This document shows, piece after piece, positions 12,974 through 24,189 of a stretch of 64,000 nt of DNA (the first letter of the stretch is position 1; each line of letters begins with the position of its first letter). Below the pieces are notes generated by a model. The model saw only the letters and a list, made by a program, of their open reading frames with translations, did not search any database and was not told the origin of the DNA. Where the stretch lies: positions 124,001 to 188,000 of the forward strand of contig JAJOHG010000011.1 in assembly GCA_021029095.1 (NCBI GenBank). The letters are read 5' to 3'. Source of the DNA: Phellopilus nigrolimitatus (lineage: Eukaryota > Basidiomycota > Agaricomycetes > Hymenochaetales > Hymenochaetaceae). Position numbers and translations under genes: made by a program.

Positions 12974-14602
12974 TCACCTGCGTGTCGGTGTTTTCGTGAC
13001 CATGCGCATCTTCCTCGCGCGATCCGCCTCCTTTGCCTGCGCTTCGATCACGCGGACATTGTACCAGTCCTTCACGAAGACCGCAGAATCCCGCATGGTG
13101 GGCACATTCTTTGGGACGGGCAGTGGAGGACCGAGCCCGAAACGTGTGCGTACGGCGGGGATGCGCAGCATTAGCGTTTGCAAGGCGATGAAGGAGATAG
13201 AGGATATGAGGTGGATATTAAGGCCCTGATAAGTTGGGACGTATTTAGCTATGGAAACCGGATAGTGATGAAAAGAAAAGATACGTACTGCGGGGAAGAA
13301 TATCATAAATGGGAGACCGAATAGCGTGAAGGCACGCAGGCCGTTCATGATGTGCGGTGTCGCAGCGGATCCGATAGCTATGGTGTCTCTTTGGCTAAGC
13401 TGCAAGGATACAATGGAAATAAGACATGACAATTCACTATGCTCATGTTATAAGTGCAACTGCTTGCTACTTACCCACAGCTGCACATTTATGAGTGCAG
13501 TATTCAGAAGCGGCGTAATATAGTACGGGTCAGGCACAGTCAGATCGGTCAAGAAGCCGAATCCGCCAAACTTCAGCTGCTCGACGGGAGCACTGCACAT
13601 GTTACGCAGACCGAGGAAAAACCCGATCTGCACGCAGACTTGGAAAACGGCCGCCAACATCTGCTCAAGCGGGTTGACTCCCGTCTTCGCCATGACCGCA
13701 TCTCGCTGGACCTTCGCTTGTTGCGCTAACATCTGGTCGTTTTCTGCATGTGCCTTTTTCACCTTCTCGCTGATTTCCCTAAGCTGCGGCTGGAAGGGTG
13801 CAAGGCGCATCGCGGTGCGCTGCCCGCGGACAACAATCGGTAATAAAGCCATGCGCACACCAGCTGTCGTGAGCATGATCACTCCCCACCACGGCAAACC
13901 GGTCGACACGTGTGTCACCTCGAGCAACCACGGAAAAAAGCCTGCAGGTGTCCAGTGGACAAGGTCAAGTGCAGCCATGTCGCCGTATTGCATGGGCGGC
14001 GGTATTGTTGATACTGCCGATGCAACGTTCGACAGCGAGTCCGAGACAGCATTTGACAGCGACTCTACAGCGCCGTTATCCGTTAGTGGAACAGTGTCGA
14101 TCTGAAGAGGCGCCGACGCATCGGCGGCAGGTCCTGCCTGACTAGGAGACCCTGCTGCAGCAGACACACTTTCCTGAGCTAGCTCGGCTTGTGGGGACAC
14201 TGGAGCCTCAGAAATGAGAGTTTCGTTTTCTTTATGACATGAAGTGTGAATGGGACTCGACTGAACAGTTAAAATTGACACCTACTGGGAGTCGGCGATT
14301 GAGGCTTGCTAACCCCTCCCCACGGATTCCACGAAAAGCTGCGTGCAGCTCCCAATGTCCAGGATAATTGTCCCGTCTGAACTATTGGCCTACTCCGCTG
14401 AAGCTGTTTCAGCAGTCTGCAGTAAATGGGTCGGTGAACTCACCTGCAGACGTGTCAACGAACGTGCCGGGAGTAATGAAACATGGACGGCATTCCTAGC
14501 AAGGAGTAAACAGACAGTTTTATGCAAAGCACGTACAATGACTTACCGACTACTTCCGCAACGGGCCGAACGCGCCAGACATGATGACAACGACGCGTTC
14601 AT
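12974..14602 (-). CDS. OXA1: Mitochondrial inner-membrane insertase, OXA1/YidC/Alb3 family
   Basis: Six exons: 14547-14602, 14444-14495, 14286-14376, 13475-14229, 13289-13399 and 12974-13225, all with GT-AG borders and consistent phase. The start at 14602 gives MNASLSSCLARSARCGSS, an Arg/Ser-rich mitochondrial targeting sequence; a neighbouring ATG in another frame stops at once. The mature part has GLPWWGVIMLTTAGVRMALLP (first core helix with an Arg), the coiled hydrophilic loop LREISEKVKKAHAEND, then GVNPLEQMLAAVFQVCVQIGF, SKQ-LSQRD, LFGLPFMIFFPAG and LISSISFIALQTLMLR, followed by a basic tail. This is the five-helix Oxa1 layout. The family inserts mitochondrially encoded subunits such as Cox2 into the inner membrane, and the basic tail can contact the mitoribosome. 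It diverges from the cyanamide hydratase gene. Confidence 0.92.
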
Positions 14603-14953
14603 CGTTGTCCGACGATGAGCTTGGCCTTTGCGTTTTCCAAATTTCTTTTGCAGAAAAACCACGTGACTTTTCACGTGACGCTACGTGCCGGTGTGCCGTT
14701 CTGCCATTTTCGACGAGATGAAAGTCCCTTATGTATATGCACGCTGACTGGGACGAGCATCTGACCTTGCATATGGATAATAACTTTACTGAGAACCTCA
14801 ATATGTTATCACGTGAACAATATTGCTAGGACGTGAATTAGAAAGTCCGTTTTAGACCGTCCATATAAAAGGAGTCAGACTCAGAAACTTCCGTACAGTG
14901 CAACTTCCATCATTCCTGAAGTTAAACTAGTATAAATTTACTCTCACTCCAGA
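14603..14953. promoter_or_regulatory. Bidirectional promoter with three CACGTG boxes and a TATA box
   Basis: The 351 bp between the divergent OXA1 and cyanamide hydratase starts hold CACGTG at 14660-14665, 14672-14677 and 14810-14815. The first two are each followed by AC and lie 12 bp apart; the third is followed by AA. A TATA-like TATAAAA sits at 14864-14870, about 85 bp before the hydratase ATG. CACGTG is the core recognised by bHLH factors of the Cbf1/USF class. Confidence 0.6.
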
Positions 14954-16037
14954 ATGGACGACGCACAGAAAATAGTTTTCTATGGATTTTCCCCAGTACC
15001 TAGAGACCCAGACGTTCTTTTCAAGGATCATCCGACGGCGTCGGGAGCAACCCCGAAGCAAGATCTGTTTGAGTTCAAGGATATTCCCCTCCCTGACTCA
15101 CCGCTTGTGCAGAAGGTCAAAGAATTTGCGAAGGTAAGTTTTCGTTTAGTTGGACGGCTTGACGCTTTGAATTTTTACTTCGATGTCTTCCAGGCAAAAT
15201 TGAACGAGCAAACCTTCAACCACAGTAACCGCGTCTACATTTACGGTCTGCTCCCGCTTCATCGATCCTCGCCCAATTTATGCTGATCGCCGATACGACT
15301 TGTTTAGGAACCGCGCTCGTCAAGACGCACTTTCCTGAATGGACGTACGATGCGGAGACGTACTACCTTTCTTGCCTGCTGCATGATATCGGCACGGCGG
15401 ACGCCTTTCTCGCGACGACGAAGATGTCATTCGAGTTCAAGGGCGCGATCGTCGCGCGAGAGGTGATCCTCACTCAGGGTGGGGCGGAGGACCAGGCAGA
15501 CAGCGTGTGCGAAGCCATTGTACGCCACCAGGACATCTTCGTCAAAGGGTACGTTGAGGCAGTCTATATGTTACTCTTTATCTCCCTAAATTTAGTTTTC
15601 TTCTTTGCGCAAAGGGGTAATATCACGCTGATTGGACAAATTCTACAACTGGCGACGATCCTTGGTGCGCTTCTGCCTAAAATCAAACACGTGCCTCGAG
15701 ATTGAAGTTACAGTAAACTATTTTCCACAGATAACGTTGGCATGTGCGTTCTTATCTCTCCAAATACTTGTCTCCCAAAAAATCACTACTTCCTCATTTA
15801 CAAACTGAGCTCTACAGCCGCGCAAACCTAATTCACCCTAATCTCATCGCAACGACATGCACTGCGTTCCCGCGCAAGGGCTGGTCGCAATGCTTCGCGC
15901 GCACGATCGAAAAGGAGCTTGCGCTCAAGCCGTGGTGCCACACCTCGACCTTCGAGCGCCCCAACTGGGTCGAGGGCGTCCCGAGCAACTTCGCAACGGA
16001 CGTCAGAGGCAACAGCGTCATGGAGAAGTACGATTGA
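14954..16037 (+). CDS. Cyanamide hydratase-like HD-domain protein
   Basis: Six exons: 14954-15133, 15194-15245, 15308-15548, 15615-15664, 15731-15743 and 15818-16037. The product begins MDDAQKIVFYGFSPVPRD. Spliced motifs are FNHSNRVYIYGTALVKTHFPEW, CLLHDIGTAD (the HD metal motif), FEFKGAIVAREVI, VRHQDIF, ITLIGQILQLATIL-DNVG and FPRKGWSQCFARTIEKE. These match fungal cyanamide hydratases (Cah/Ddi2), metal-dependent enzymes that hydrate cyanamide to urea. Exon 5 is only 13 nt (ATAACGTTGGCAT) and encodes the conserved DNVG. Exon 2 ends at a weak donor (GTCTGC). Length is close to the family norm of about 245 residues. The gene diverges from OXA1 and has a TATA box at 14864. The physiological substrate may be another nitrile-like compound. 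Confidence 0.88.
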
Positions 16038-17822
16038 AAGCGATTTCCCGCAAATATAAGAGATTCCGATGTGGCTGGGTTATAGACGAGGGTGATTAGT
16101 CGGACACGGGGAACTTAGCAAACGCGAGGGGTGAGATTATGATATGACGAAACAATGTATCAAGGGTTGTATGTGGATGGTGGGGCTATGGATCTTTGTA
16201 AATGTAAACAATCATTGTGTGCTGTTTTTGACTTAACCGCAGCGTGCCTATCCCAAGCAAGCGTTTGGACATGAGCGTTTCTCCGCCATCGATTCTCCGT
16301 TGTTCTTGCCTCATCTCCGCCGTACGTGCGCCTCTTCGACCTCCACCTCATGCTTCCCGATTACCAAAATGTAACTCCGCTGACCGCCCATCCGAGGTGC
16401 CCTCCTCAATCCGGATACACTGCGAAGTGTGCGACGGAAGCGTTAACGACAGCTACTTTCTTGTCTTCTCCGTTCATTTGCACTGGAACAGGAGATACGC
16501 ATTTGCGCTGAGAATCCCATAACTCCTTCGCCATTTCCTAAATCTGCATATATACTCATAAGCGATGACTGAGCGTACGGAACGTCGGCTTGCTCTTGTG
16601 CGCGACCGTCGGAGGCTTTTGGTCAGCATTCTTTGGTCTCGGTAGATCAAGCAAGTACATGTCGACGAATGACGCGATCACTTCGCTAGAGCGCCTACTT
16701 TTATAATAGTTGTACTGAACTCTAAATTCCGCTTCCCGGTAAATCGTTGTAACTTGCAAGATCTAAGCTTGAGGAAGGAAGGCAAGAGGGCTCCCCTTCC
16801 TCCCCGTACATAGCTTCTCAGAGGATTCTTTAGTCTTCGTGATGCTGTTTACATGTTTCGAAGAAGCAACGGAGAGGTTAGAGTGGCCATTGCAATCTGT
16901 AGCTATCGCTCAGTTTCGCTCCAGCGGTTTCTCATATCTTACAGATCCTTACGGCTTACTAATACATGCAAGTAACATCTCGACTCAGAGCCGCAGCGCC
17001 TTCGCACGGACTGATTTGGACTTTCGAGCGGATGGATCATCGACGGCGTTCTCAGAAGAAGCGGAGCGTCGATCATGCAAAGCTTGTTGGGACCACACGG
17101 ACAAACAAGACAAACAAACCGTCGCGGAGCGTCCGCGCGCGCAGGCGAGTGCGGCGGTGCTGTTGCTGTGCGCCCAAAGTCAATTTAAATTTCAGGCTTT
17201 TTATTCTTCCCATGCGCCTATGATCGCCTTTTTCTAGGATTTTTCCTTTTGCTTTCGCGAGGCAGGGGCGGGATCCCGTAATAGAGGGTGGCGGCGCTTC
17301 CAGTTTCATTTCCGCCGTCCCCCTCATTTCGCTAGACCGCTTTTTATTTCCTTTGAAACCTTCCGAATACTTTTTCACCGCTATACAAACTCATACACGA
17401 GCAGCAAAAATCGAACTCCAGAGTGCGAGATGTTTAAACATACGACGGTAATGGTCATGCCGTCGGCGAACAACCCACCTTTTTTGGTTTTATTATGCCT
17501 TCTTTACGCACATCGTCCTTCTCCGTCGTCACAGGTATATAAACCGCAGGAGACCGCTCTAAAAGCATATGCGTATTCATACACGGGGATCAGGAAAAGC
17601 TACATATAGTACAGTCTTTTACTCATTTCCGCGTTCTGTATTCTGTACACGATGTACGACGCTCGGTCAACAACGTCATCCCGTCCGTTACCAAATTTCA
17701 CGACGGCATATCCAAGAGCCTTCCAGTTCACGTGTAAAAGACCGAGTAGAAGGTCTCGACCAAAAAAGATGAGTGTGCAGGAAGGAAAAATAATTAGAAG
17801 AACAGAAGGAATGACCAGGCGT
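16038..17822. other. Gene-free interval between cyanamide hydratase and F-box pseudogene
   Basis: About 1.8 kb. Short frames on both strands near 16244-16522 and 16839-17237 show no domain and no convincing splice pattern. The first part is probably the 3' end of the hydratase transcript. Nothing else recognised. Confidence 0.5.
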
Positions 17823-20210
17823 CTACCTGCGCCGCGCCATTGCAAAGCAGCCCTCATATCCGTGCGTTTCCATCGGTAGTGAGAGTATCGCGCCAACGGC
17901 CCGCTATGTATCCGTCCCCTACTCCTTCGCCGTCCGCATCGCCACTCAGAACGGAAGTCGCTTCTATCTCCAGTGTATGAGTCGCCGCCGCCGTCACCAA
18001 CAAGGTATCCGCGGTACAGCCAACGTCCGCGGTCGCCGCCTGTCTGATGGGAAAAGAGAACCAGTCAGTACGGAACATGTAATACCGAGCCAGATAGTCT
18101 GATAATTTGATAAAAAAGAATAATACAGTTACTCTAGTCAAGACAAAAAATAGAGAACAAGAAAACATAAAGGACGCGGCACTCACATACTCCTTCAGGA
18201 CGCTGAAGAAACCGTCGCTTGGGCGCACGCGGCCTAGCAGCCGAAACTCACCCCATCCACTGTGACCTTCGCCGGTCAGAATGACATCACGCACCCGTTC
18301 TGCATAGCCATGCCTTCCTCCCTCGCTTTGGCCTGTCACCGCGGAGATCTCAGCTTCGAGAGCCCGGGCTCTTTCGGGGGTGTAGCATGTATAGTCGTAT
18401 CTTGTAGGTTGCAGGGAACCAGAGGAAGAAGAGGAAGGTAAAGAGATGGTCAAGCCAGCGGGCGTCTCGGCGACGGATGCACCGTCAGGAATATAAGCAA
18501 AAATCGGATCGCCGGGCGGGAGCGGGCTCTCCGCACTGCCTGGTTCCAAAACTTTCAAGTTCGTCGAGGATTGCGTGACGGAACTAGAAGAAGAGGAGGA
18601 GGAGGACGGAGGACCAAGGAGGTGGTGCTCGCGGATGCGCCAAGTCTGGTTGTGCTGGGCAATGATGCAGTCTTGAAGCCTCGAAGGCGGTACGCCAGAG
18701 AGGAGAGCGGCAAATGATTGGAATTCGGTGTACTAGAGTATGAATTGAGTAAAGTAATGTGTTAGTATCAGTGGACATGCTCGAGGATGAAGCAAGAGAG
18801 ATAGCGAGCTTTTTCAGAAAGAGAGCAAACTTACGGTAAACGACCCCTCCCAGAAACCATTGAGGCTCCCGGGTCTGTACATACACGCAAGGACCGGAGA
18901 GACAAGTGATTCCTGCCCCTCACCCTCATCGCGACCATTTCCATGGCCGTTTCCGTTACCATCTTCTGCAAGCGAATACACGCACCGCATCCAATCGCAT
19001 TCCCATCTCGCACTCCGCCTGCCTCCGGAGAACGCAACGAAAGCTTCTTCCTGTCGCTCTTTTGGAGTGCCGCCGCCGCCGGAAGCGAATCTTCCGTAAA
19101 AAGTTATACCTGGCAAATGACCAAATATATCGTTATCGTCCGCGCGCTGCGAAGCAGCGAGAGCGAGATACGACAAGATTGCAGGCACTGCGGCGGGTGG
19201 GGGAGCGCGTACGTAAGGAAACAGGCTTTGACCAAAATACCGCATAGCAAACTTTGAAGCAGACAATGTGGATGTAAATGAAGAAGCCTGCTCTACCAAT
19301 GTGGTGGGGCCAACATGGAAGGGCTCGTCGGAGCGCGTATTGGGGCCGCCGAAATGGATGTGTGATTGACCAGGTTGGAAAGAAGTCCAGAGTAGGTGGG
19401 TGAGGGGGTACTGCAGATAAGAACGAGTGCGGAAGAGCACTATGTCCTAAGAGAAGTTGGTTTGGTAAGGAAACCAAGAAGGACGCACCGTTGGCGCATT
19501 TAGCACGACAAGCTTGAGGATCTTCTCTGCTTTCCGAAAGAGGGCGAGGTTCGCAACGTACACAGCTACTCACAATCAAAATCCAAGGATTTGGGCGAAA
19601 TCAAGCAACAAGCGTATACTCACAGGGCTCTAGAAAGAACCACAACAGCCACATCGCGAGCGCCGAGCGCACGTCAGTTTTTCACGGGCCAGAGATCGCT
19701 CTCGAGCATATGTACGGCGCGCGATGCACCCTCATTCGCAAACCAATAAGTCTTCAACCACTCGTCGACTCGTGCGTACTCGCGCAGCTGGCTGGTGTTG
19801 CGTCCGTCGTCCTCGAGGACCATAAGAAATGTGGTCCACAGAAGCGCATCAAGCATCCGCTCGTCCTCACTACTACCCGCATCCGTGGCGTCCAAACGCA
19901 CGCGGCTCCCCGCCAATGCGCGCAGATGCTTCAGCACAATACAGCGCTGTACAAGTTCATCTGCAATCGCGTGCGCAGACAGAGCGTCCACACCTAGTCT
20001 CCGGCGGGCCGCGGCGAGATCGAATTTGCCCGCGAAAATGCGCGCGGCGAGGTGTGGGTTGTGGCGGGGCGCGAGGGCGGCGTAGGCATGGCGGTTTAAA
20101 GAGAGGAGGGCCGGAAGGGCGGCGGGAGGACCGAGGAAGGGGTGAGTTGCTGCAAAGACGGCGATGTGCTCAAGTATTTCGTCCGGGACGGAGGCGAGGG
20201 AGGGCATCAC
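17823..20210 (-). pseudogene. F-box protein paralogue with frame breaks (probable pseudogene)
   Basis: Starts MMPSLASVPDEILEHIA, an F-box, followed by LGPPAAL, ARIF.KFD.A..RRLG and LMVLEDDGRN blocks shared with the divergent gene at 20581. After DLWPVK the frame ends at a TGA, yet ALAMWLLWF, the expected continuation, lies one frame over; the five-A run at 19678-19682 would explain this as a one-base insertion. Downstream exons are otherwise normal and in phase (KFAMRYFGQ, GITFYGRF, FWEGSFT, then a poly-Ser tract, RVRDVILTGEGHSGWGEF and GRVRPSDG). At the C-terminus WLYRGYLVG, GRWRDTLT and GYEGCFAMARRR lie in three successive frames between 18030 and 17823. Either this copy is decayed or the sequence has single-base errors here. 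Confidence 0.72.
18586..18608. repeat. Imperfect AGG/AAG triplet tract (poly-Ser codons)
   Basis: Repeated AGA/AGG triplets, read on the minus strand as a run of about ten Ser codons inside the F-box paralogue. Low-complexity expansions of this type are common in fungal linkers. Confidence 0.7.
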
Positions 20211-20580
20211 GACGGGGGGGTATCGAGAGTGTGTGTGACACGACGGAACTGCGGCTAACAGTGAACGTAAAATCGAAGTAGATGTCAGTTGCCTTTTACG
20301 GGGTATACCGCGGAGATGAAAACAGAATTGCCGAAGTCGGAAACATAGGGAAGAGACTGATCACCGCCGGTTACGAATGACGTCAGCTTGTTGATCGCCG
20401 CTCTTTGCACCAATACTGCAGCGCTTCTTGTACGTAACCCGTGTCCCTTTCAAGTCTGTGTGTGTCCGCCGCTCCTTTAAACCCAAACCTGTATCATGCA
20501 ACAGCTAATCCCCGTCGTCGCCCCCGTCGTCGCCCCCGTCGCCTTCCTCGTCTCCGCCAACGTCCTCATCGTCGATTTCG
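20211..20580. promoter_or_regulatory. Shared intergenic promoter of the divergent F-box pair
   Basis: 370 bp separate the two head-to-head F-box starts. A triplicated CCCCGTCGTCG-like word occurs at about 20511-20541. No clear TATA box is seen on either side. Confidence 0.35.
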
Positions 20581-23500
20581 ATGATGCCCAGGCTCACTAC
20601 CCTCGCCCCCGAGCTCCTTCAACACATTGCTTTCCATGCCGCCGAGCCACTCGGCCCGCCAGCAGCCTTATGCGCACTCCAGCTTACCTGCCGTTCTCTC
20701 CGTACTGCACTTGCCTATGATACCGCACCCTATCTCTATGCACGCATCTTCCGCCTTAAATTTGACATCTCTGCCCCAAGGCGGCGCCTCGGTCCCGCAG
20801 CTCTTCATTCCCGCGTCCTCGCACACGAGCTTCGTGCGCGCTGCGCGACCCTCCAACGTCTCCGCGAAAAGCGGATATGGGGTGAGTATGTGAGGGAGGA
20901 CCTGTGGAGGGCATACTTGATGATGCTAGAAGATGATGGCCGCAACGAAACTCAACTTATTTCCTGGGCTGGCCTAAAGGATTTCGTGATATTATTCCTC
21001 GCTCAACGCATTGGTGAAGGCGCCGAACAAAACGCGGGGTGGCCACTGGAGAGCGAAGAGAACGCGCTTGCTGTTTGGTTGCTCTGGCTGGTGAACGACC
21101 ATGGTACGTTTCTTTAATAATTAACGCGTCGTTCGTGTCATGTTAATCATTCGACGTGTATACAGAGAGCATCCGCACTGAGCCCGCCGACGTTCGCAAC
21201 TTCATCGTCGCCGCACTACAGCCCTTCATTGTCGCGCCGTTCAAGGTGCATTAGCTCCTTTTTTTGTATGAATTGTTTTACTTATGACCAACTCGCAGTA
21301 CCAACCTTTCCTTGTCCCCGACACACACTACGCACTTCCCCTCGTCGGCACGCCCTCCTCTAACCCCCCTATTTGTTCCCTTACTTCTCACGGGCTTTTC
21401 CCCGTGTACCGCTCCCCCTCGCCTGTTTCTCTGGTGCTCTTCGGTACTTGTGTTTCTTTATGCGCCCCTCCCCTCACTCCGGCGGCGTTGCTATCTGAAC
21501 ACGCCAGGAGGCAGCTGATAGCTGTGCAGCCCCCGCGAATGGTCTTGAAGAGGCGCGCAATGCTGCCTCCTGGCGTGTGTGATGTAACACTGGAGGACTA
21601 CGATGAGGTGAACAGGCTGGCGGTGACAAAGTGCGTAAAGCGGGCGAAGAATCACGAGTTATCTCCGTCCTCCTTCCTTGGTGATGAAGACACGAGCTAC
21701 GACATGGGGGACGAAGAGGATCTGATGGATGTTGAACTCCCATTCACCTTTCCGGACGTATTTGACGGAGCAAAGAAACCAAATTTGAATGGACTATCTG
21801 CAAAAGCTCAACCCGCGAGCTTGCAGCACGAACACGACTGGCTCCGGCTCACTCGCTGTTACGACCCGTGGCTGGACGCCAAGATAAAGATCCGCGTTTT
21901 CACGCCTGGCATGCTCGATGGTCTTTGGTCGGGACGGATGTTCGTAAGTGGCATGCTTTCCTTTTTTTCGACCTTTCAACCACCCCCCCCCCCCTCCCCG
22001 GCGCCTCTTCCCCCTTTTTCTTTATTCAACTAAGTCTTGATGAACTTACCTTTGTTTCCGAGTGTAGGCATACAGCGCTTCGGAGTATCACGAGCTCCTC
22101 CAGCATGAAGCAATGCACCCGCGTCTCGCGTTGTGGGACAGTTCCTCGTCGCTTTCTCCAAATAACCAGAATAACCCATATGACAACAACACACTTAACG
22201 TCGGAGCTGCCTCCTTTCCCGCGGCGTACCAAATGCCGCTCTTTATGCGCCTGCGCGAGCATCACTGCCTTGAGGGCTCCCTGCCCGTCGGCTGGGGGCA
22301 GGATGTGCTCGAACGCGAGTGCGACGGCTTGCGCATGGCATGGTTGCCGCCCGATGTGGAGCTTGTTGAGGGTGACGTGAGTTCTCCCTTCTCGCAGAAG
22401 ACATTATCTAAATACTGAAGCGTTTTACGTTGCAGGGCAAGCTACGTATATTCGACCCACTTGCGGGCGAGTCGCTCACGTACGAGACGCACGTTCCGGG
22501 CCGTCCGAACTCACACATCGCCTCCGGCGGATGTTCTAAGTGCCGACCCTCCGAGCATTCGTCTTGTCCCCCCTCTAGCTCCTCATCTCTACCTGAGATG
22601 CGATATGTGCTGACACCCGAACAGCACCGCGAGGCAGAGGCGCTCTTCGAGGCAAACGGGCTTTCCCGGGACTTAAGCGAAAGCGAAAGCGAAGACGACG
22701 ACTCAGACGAATTTTGGTCGGACATCGTCGAAGATGGATGCGTGACGGATATTGTCATTACCGGGGAGGTAAGCTTTTCAATCTTATTTTGGGGAATAAA
22801 CACGTCGTGACGCGAGCAACTTCTGGCTTTTCTCCCTTACTTTTTGGTTGTGCAATGGTATTCTTTGTGCTGGTGTCATTCCTCCCCTTCTCGCTTCACA
22901 TCGCCTGCCTCCATGATGACTCATCTTACTCGTCTTCGTCCAATCACCTGGTCGCCTCGATACGAATTGCATTGCCGCATTGGCGCACGGGAAACCCGAC
23001 CAGACTGATTTTGTCCACGGCCGGGCGTGGGGCTTCTACCGATTCGTTGGCCGCATACGTGATGAGGATGGGCTCGTAATTCTGCTCCGTATCCCTGTGA
23101 GTCGCCTCTCGATCGGTTCTCTGCAAGTACGCACTTCCCATGCATGCTCGTTCTTCTTTCGACGGCACAGCTAGTCTTCTCTTCACCTTCTTCATTTCCG
23201 TCCTGTTCTATCGCTTGATCTCCTTTTCTCCCGTCTTCTCTTCTCTAGAAATTTATATTCACAGGTTCAAAGTACTGACGTTTCTTTGTCTTTTTTGTTG
23301 TCATACCAGGAAGCGCCGAATACACTTGGAGCAGGCACGTTCGTCTTCCGCGGATGTGAGTACCTCTCCGTGTCCATTTTTGTATCTGATACATCACCCG
23401 CTTCCCTTTGTTTCCATTTCTGGTTTGAGTCTCCGTCTCTATCCCTTACTTTCCTGCTCTCCTTGCCTCGATCGCTTTCCGGCCTTTGATTCAGTTCTCT

Positions 23501-24189
23501 TGCGTTACGCCGAATAGCGTTTATTGGTTCGCACATGGGCGCGCGTCACGACAGACACGCACTTTGAAACCCAAATAAAAGTTCCGCTTCCCCGCTTCTT
23601 CCTTTCTTCGTTTTCTCCGCTTGCTTCTATATCATTGGTCTTCGTTTCCTTCGTGGCGCCAGTGATGCCGAATCGTGTCTGGATATTCAATTTCTTCACT
23701 GGGCCTCTGCTCGTTCTATCTCCGTATCAGCTCTATACGTACCCTTCCTTGCGTACTTTCATTCTGAGCACCCTTTTCTGTCATATCTTCTGTCCCTTTC
23801 CGTCATCCGCTGCTTTATTGACGTTGTGCTTGTTGGTGCCCGCCTAGCACAACCAGGCTCTTCTCTCCTACACGTTGTCTAAACTCTACTCTTGATTCTT
23901 AATTCTACTATTTTCAGAGATACTATTCTTGGTCCATGTATCGACCGCTTTTTTCCCATTCGTGCACCCCTGTCACTCACACCTTACTTCTAACTCTCCA
24001 TCGTTTCCTTCTCCACTTCTGCTTCACTTTCCCCTGTATATCTATCGAATCCGAGGCTGATCTCTGTCTGCGCTCTCCACAGACATCCATTCGAACCAGA
24101 ACTTCGTGGGCCGCTGGCGTGCGGCGAACGAGCCGCCGGATATGCCCACCGCACTTGAGGGCAGCTTCTCATTGTGCAAGCGGGCGTAA
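20581..24189 (+). CDS. F-box protein with long uncharacterised C-terminal region
   Basis: Starts MMPRLTTLAPELLQHIAFHA (F-box helix), with LGPPAALCALQLTCRSLR next. The spliced product continues through LMMLEDDGRNETQLI, WLLWLVNDH, VAALQPFIVAPFK, VFTPGMLDGLWSGRMF, MPLFMRLREHHCLEG, IVITGE, VHGRAWGFYRFVGRIRDEDG, LGAGTFVFRG and ends NFVGRWRAANEPPD...FSLCKRA at 24189. F-box proteins link substrates to Skp1-Cul1 ubiquitin ligases; the C-terminal region, shared with the paralogue on the other strand, presumably binds the target but is not a domain I can name. Eight exons. Intron borders are canonical and in phase throughout, unlike the paralogue. The last three introns are long (about 235, 213 and 727 nt) and pyrimidine-rich. 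A poly-C run lies in the intron near 21982-21994. Confidence 0.82.

Noticed and set aside
13599..14105. 168-codon plus-strand frame
   Set aside because: Antisense shadow of the main OXA1 exon.
21982..21994. Poly-C run as a functional element
   Set aside because: It sits in an intron next to other C-rich sequence and is probably a simple slippage tract.
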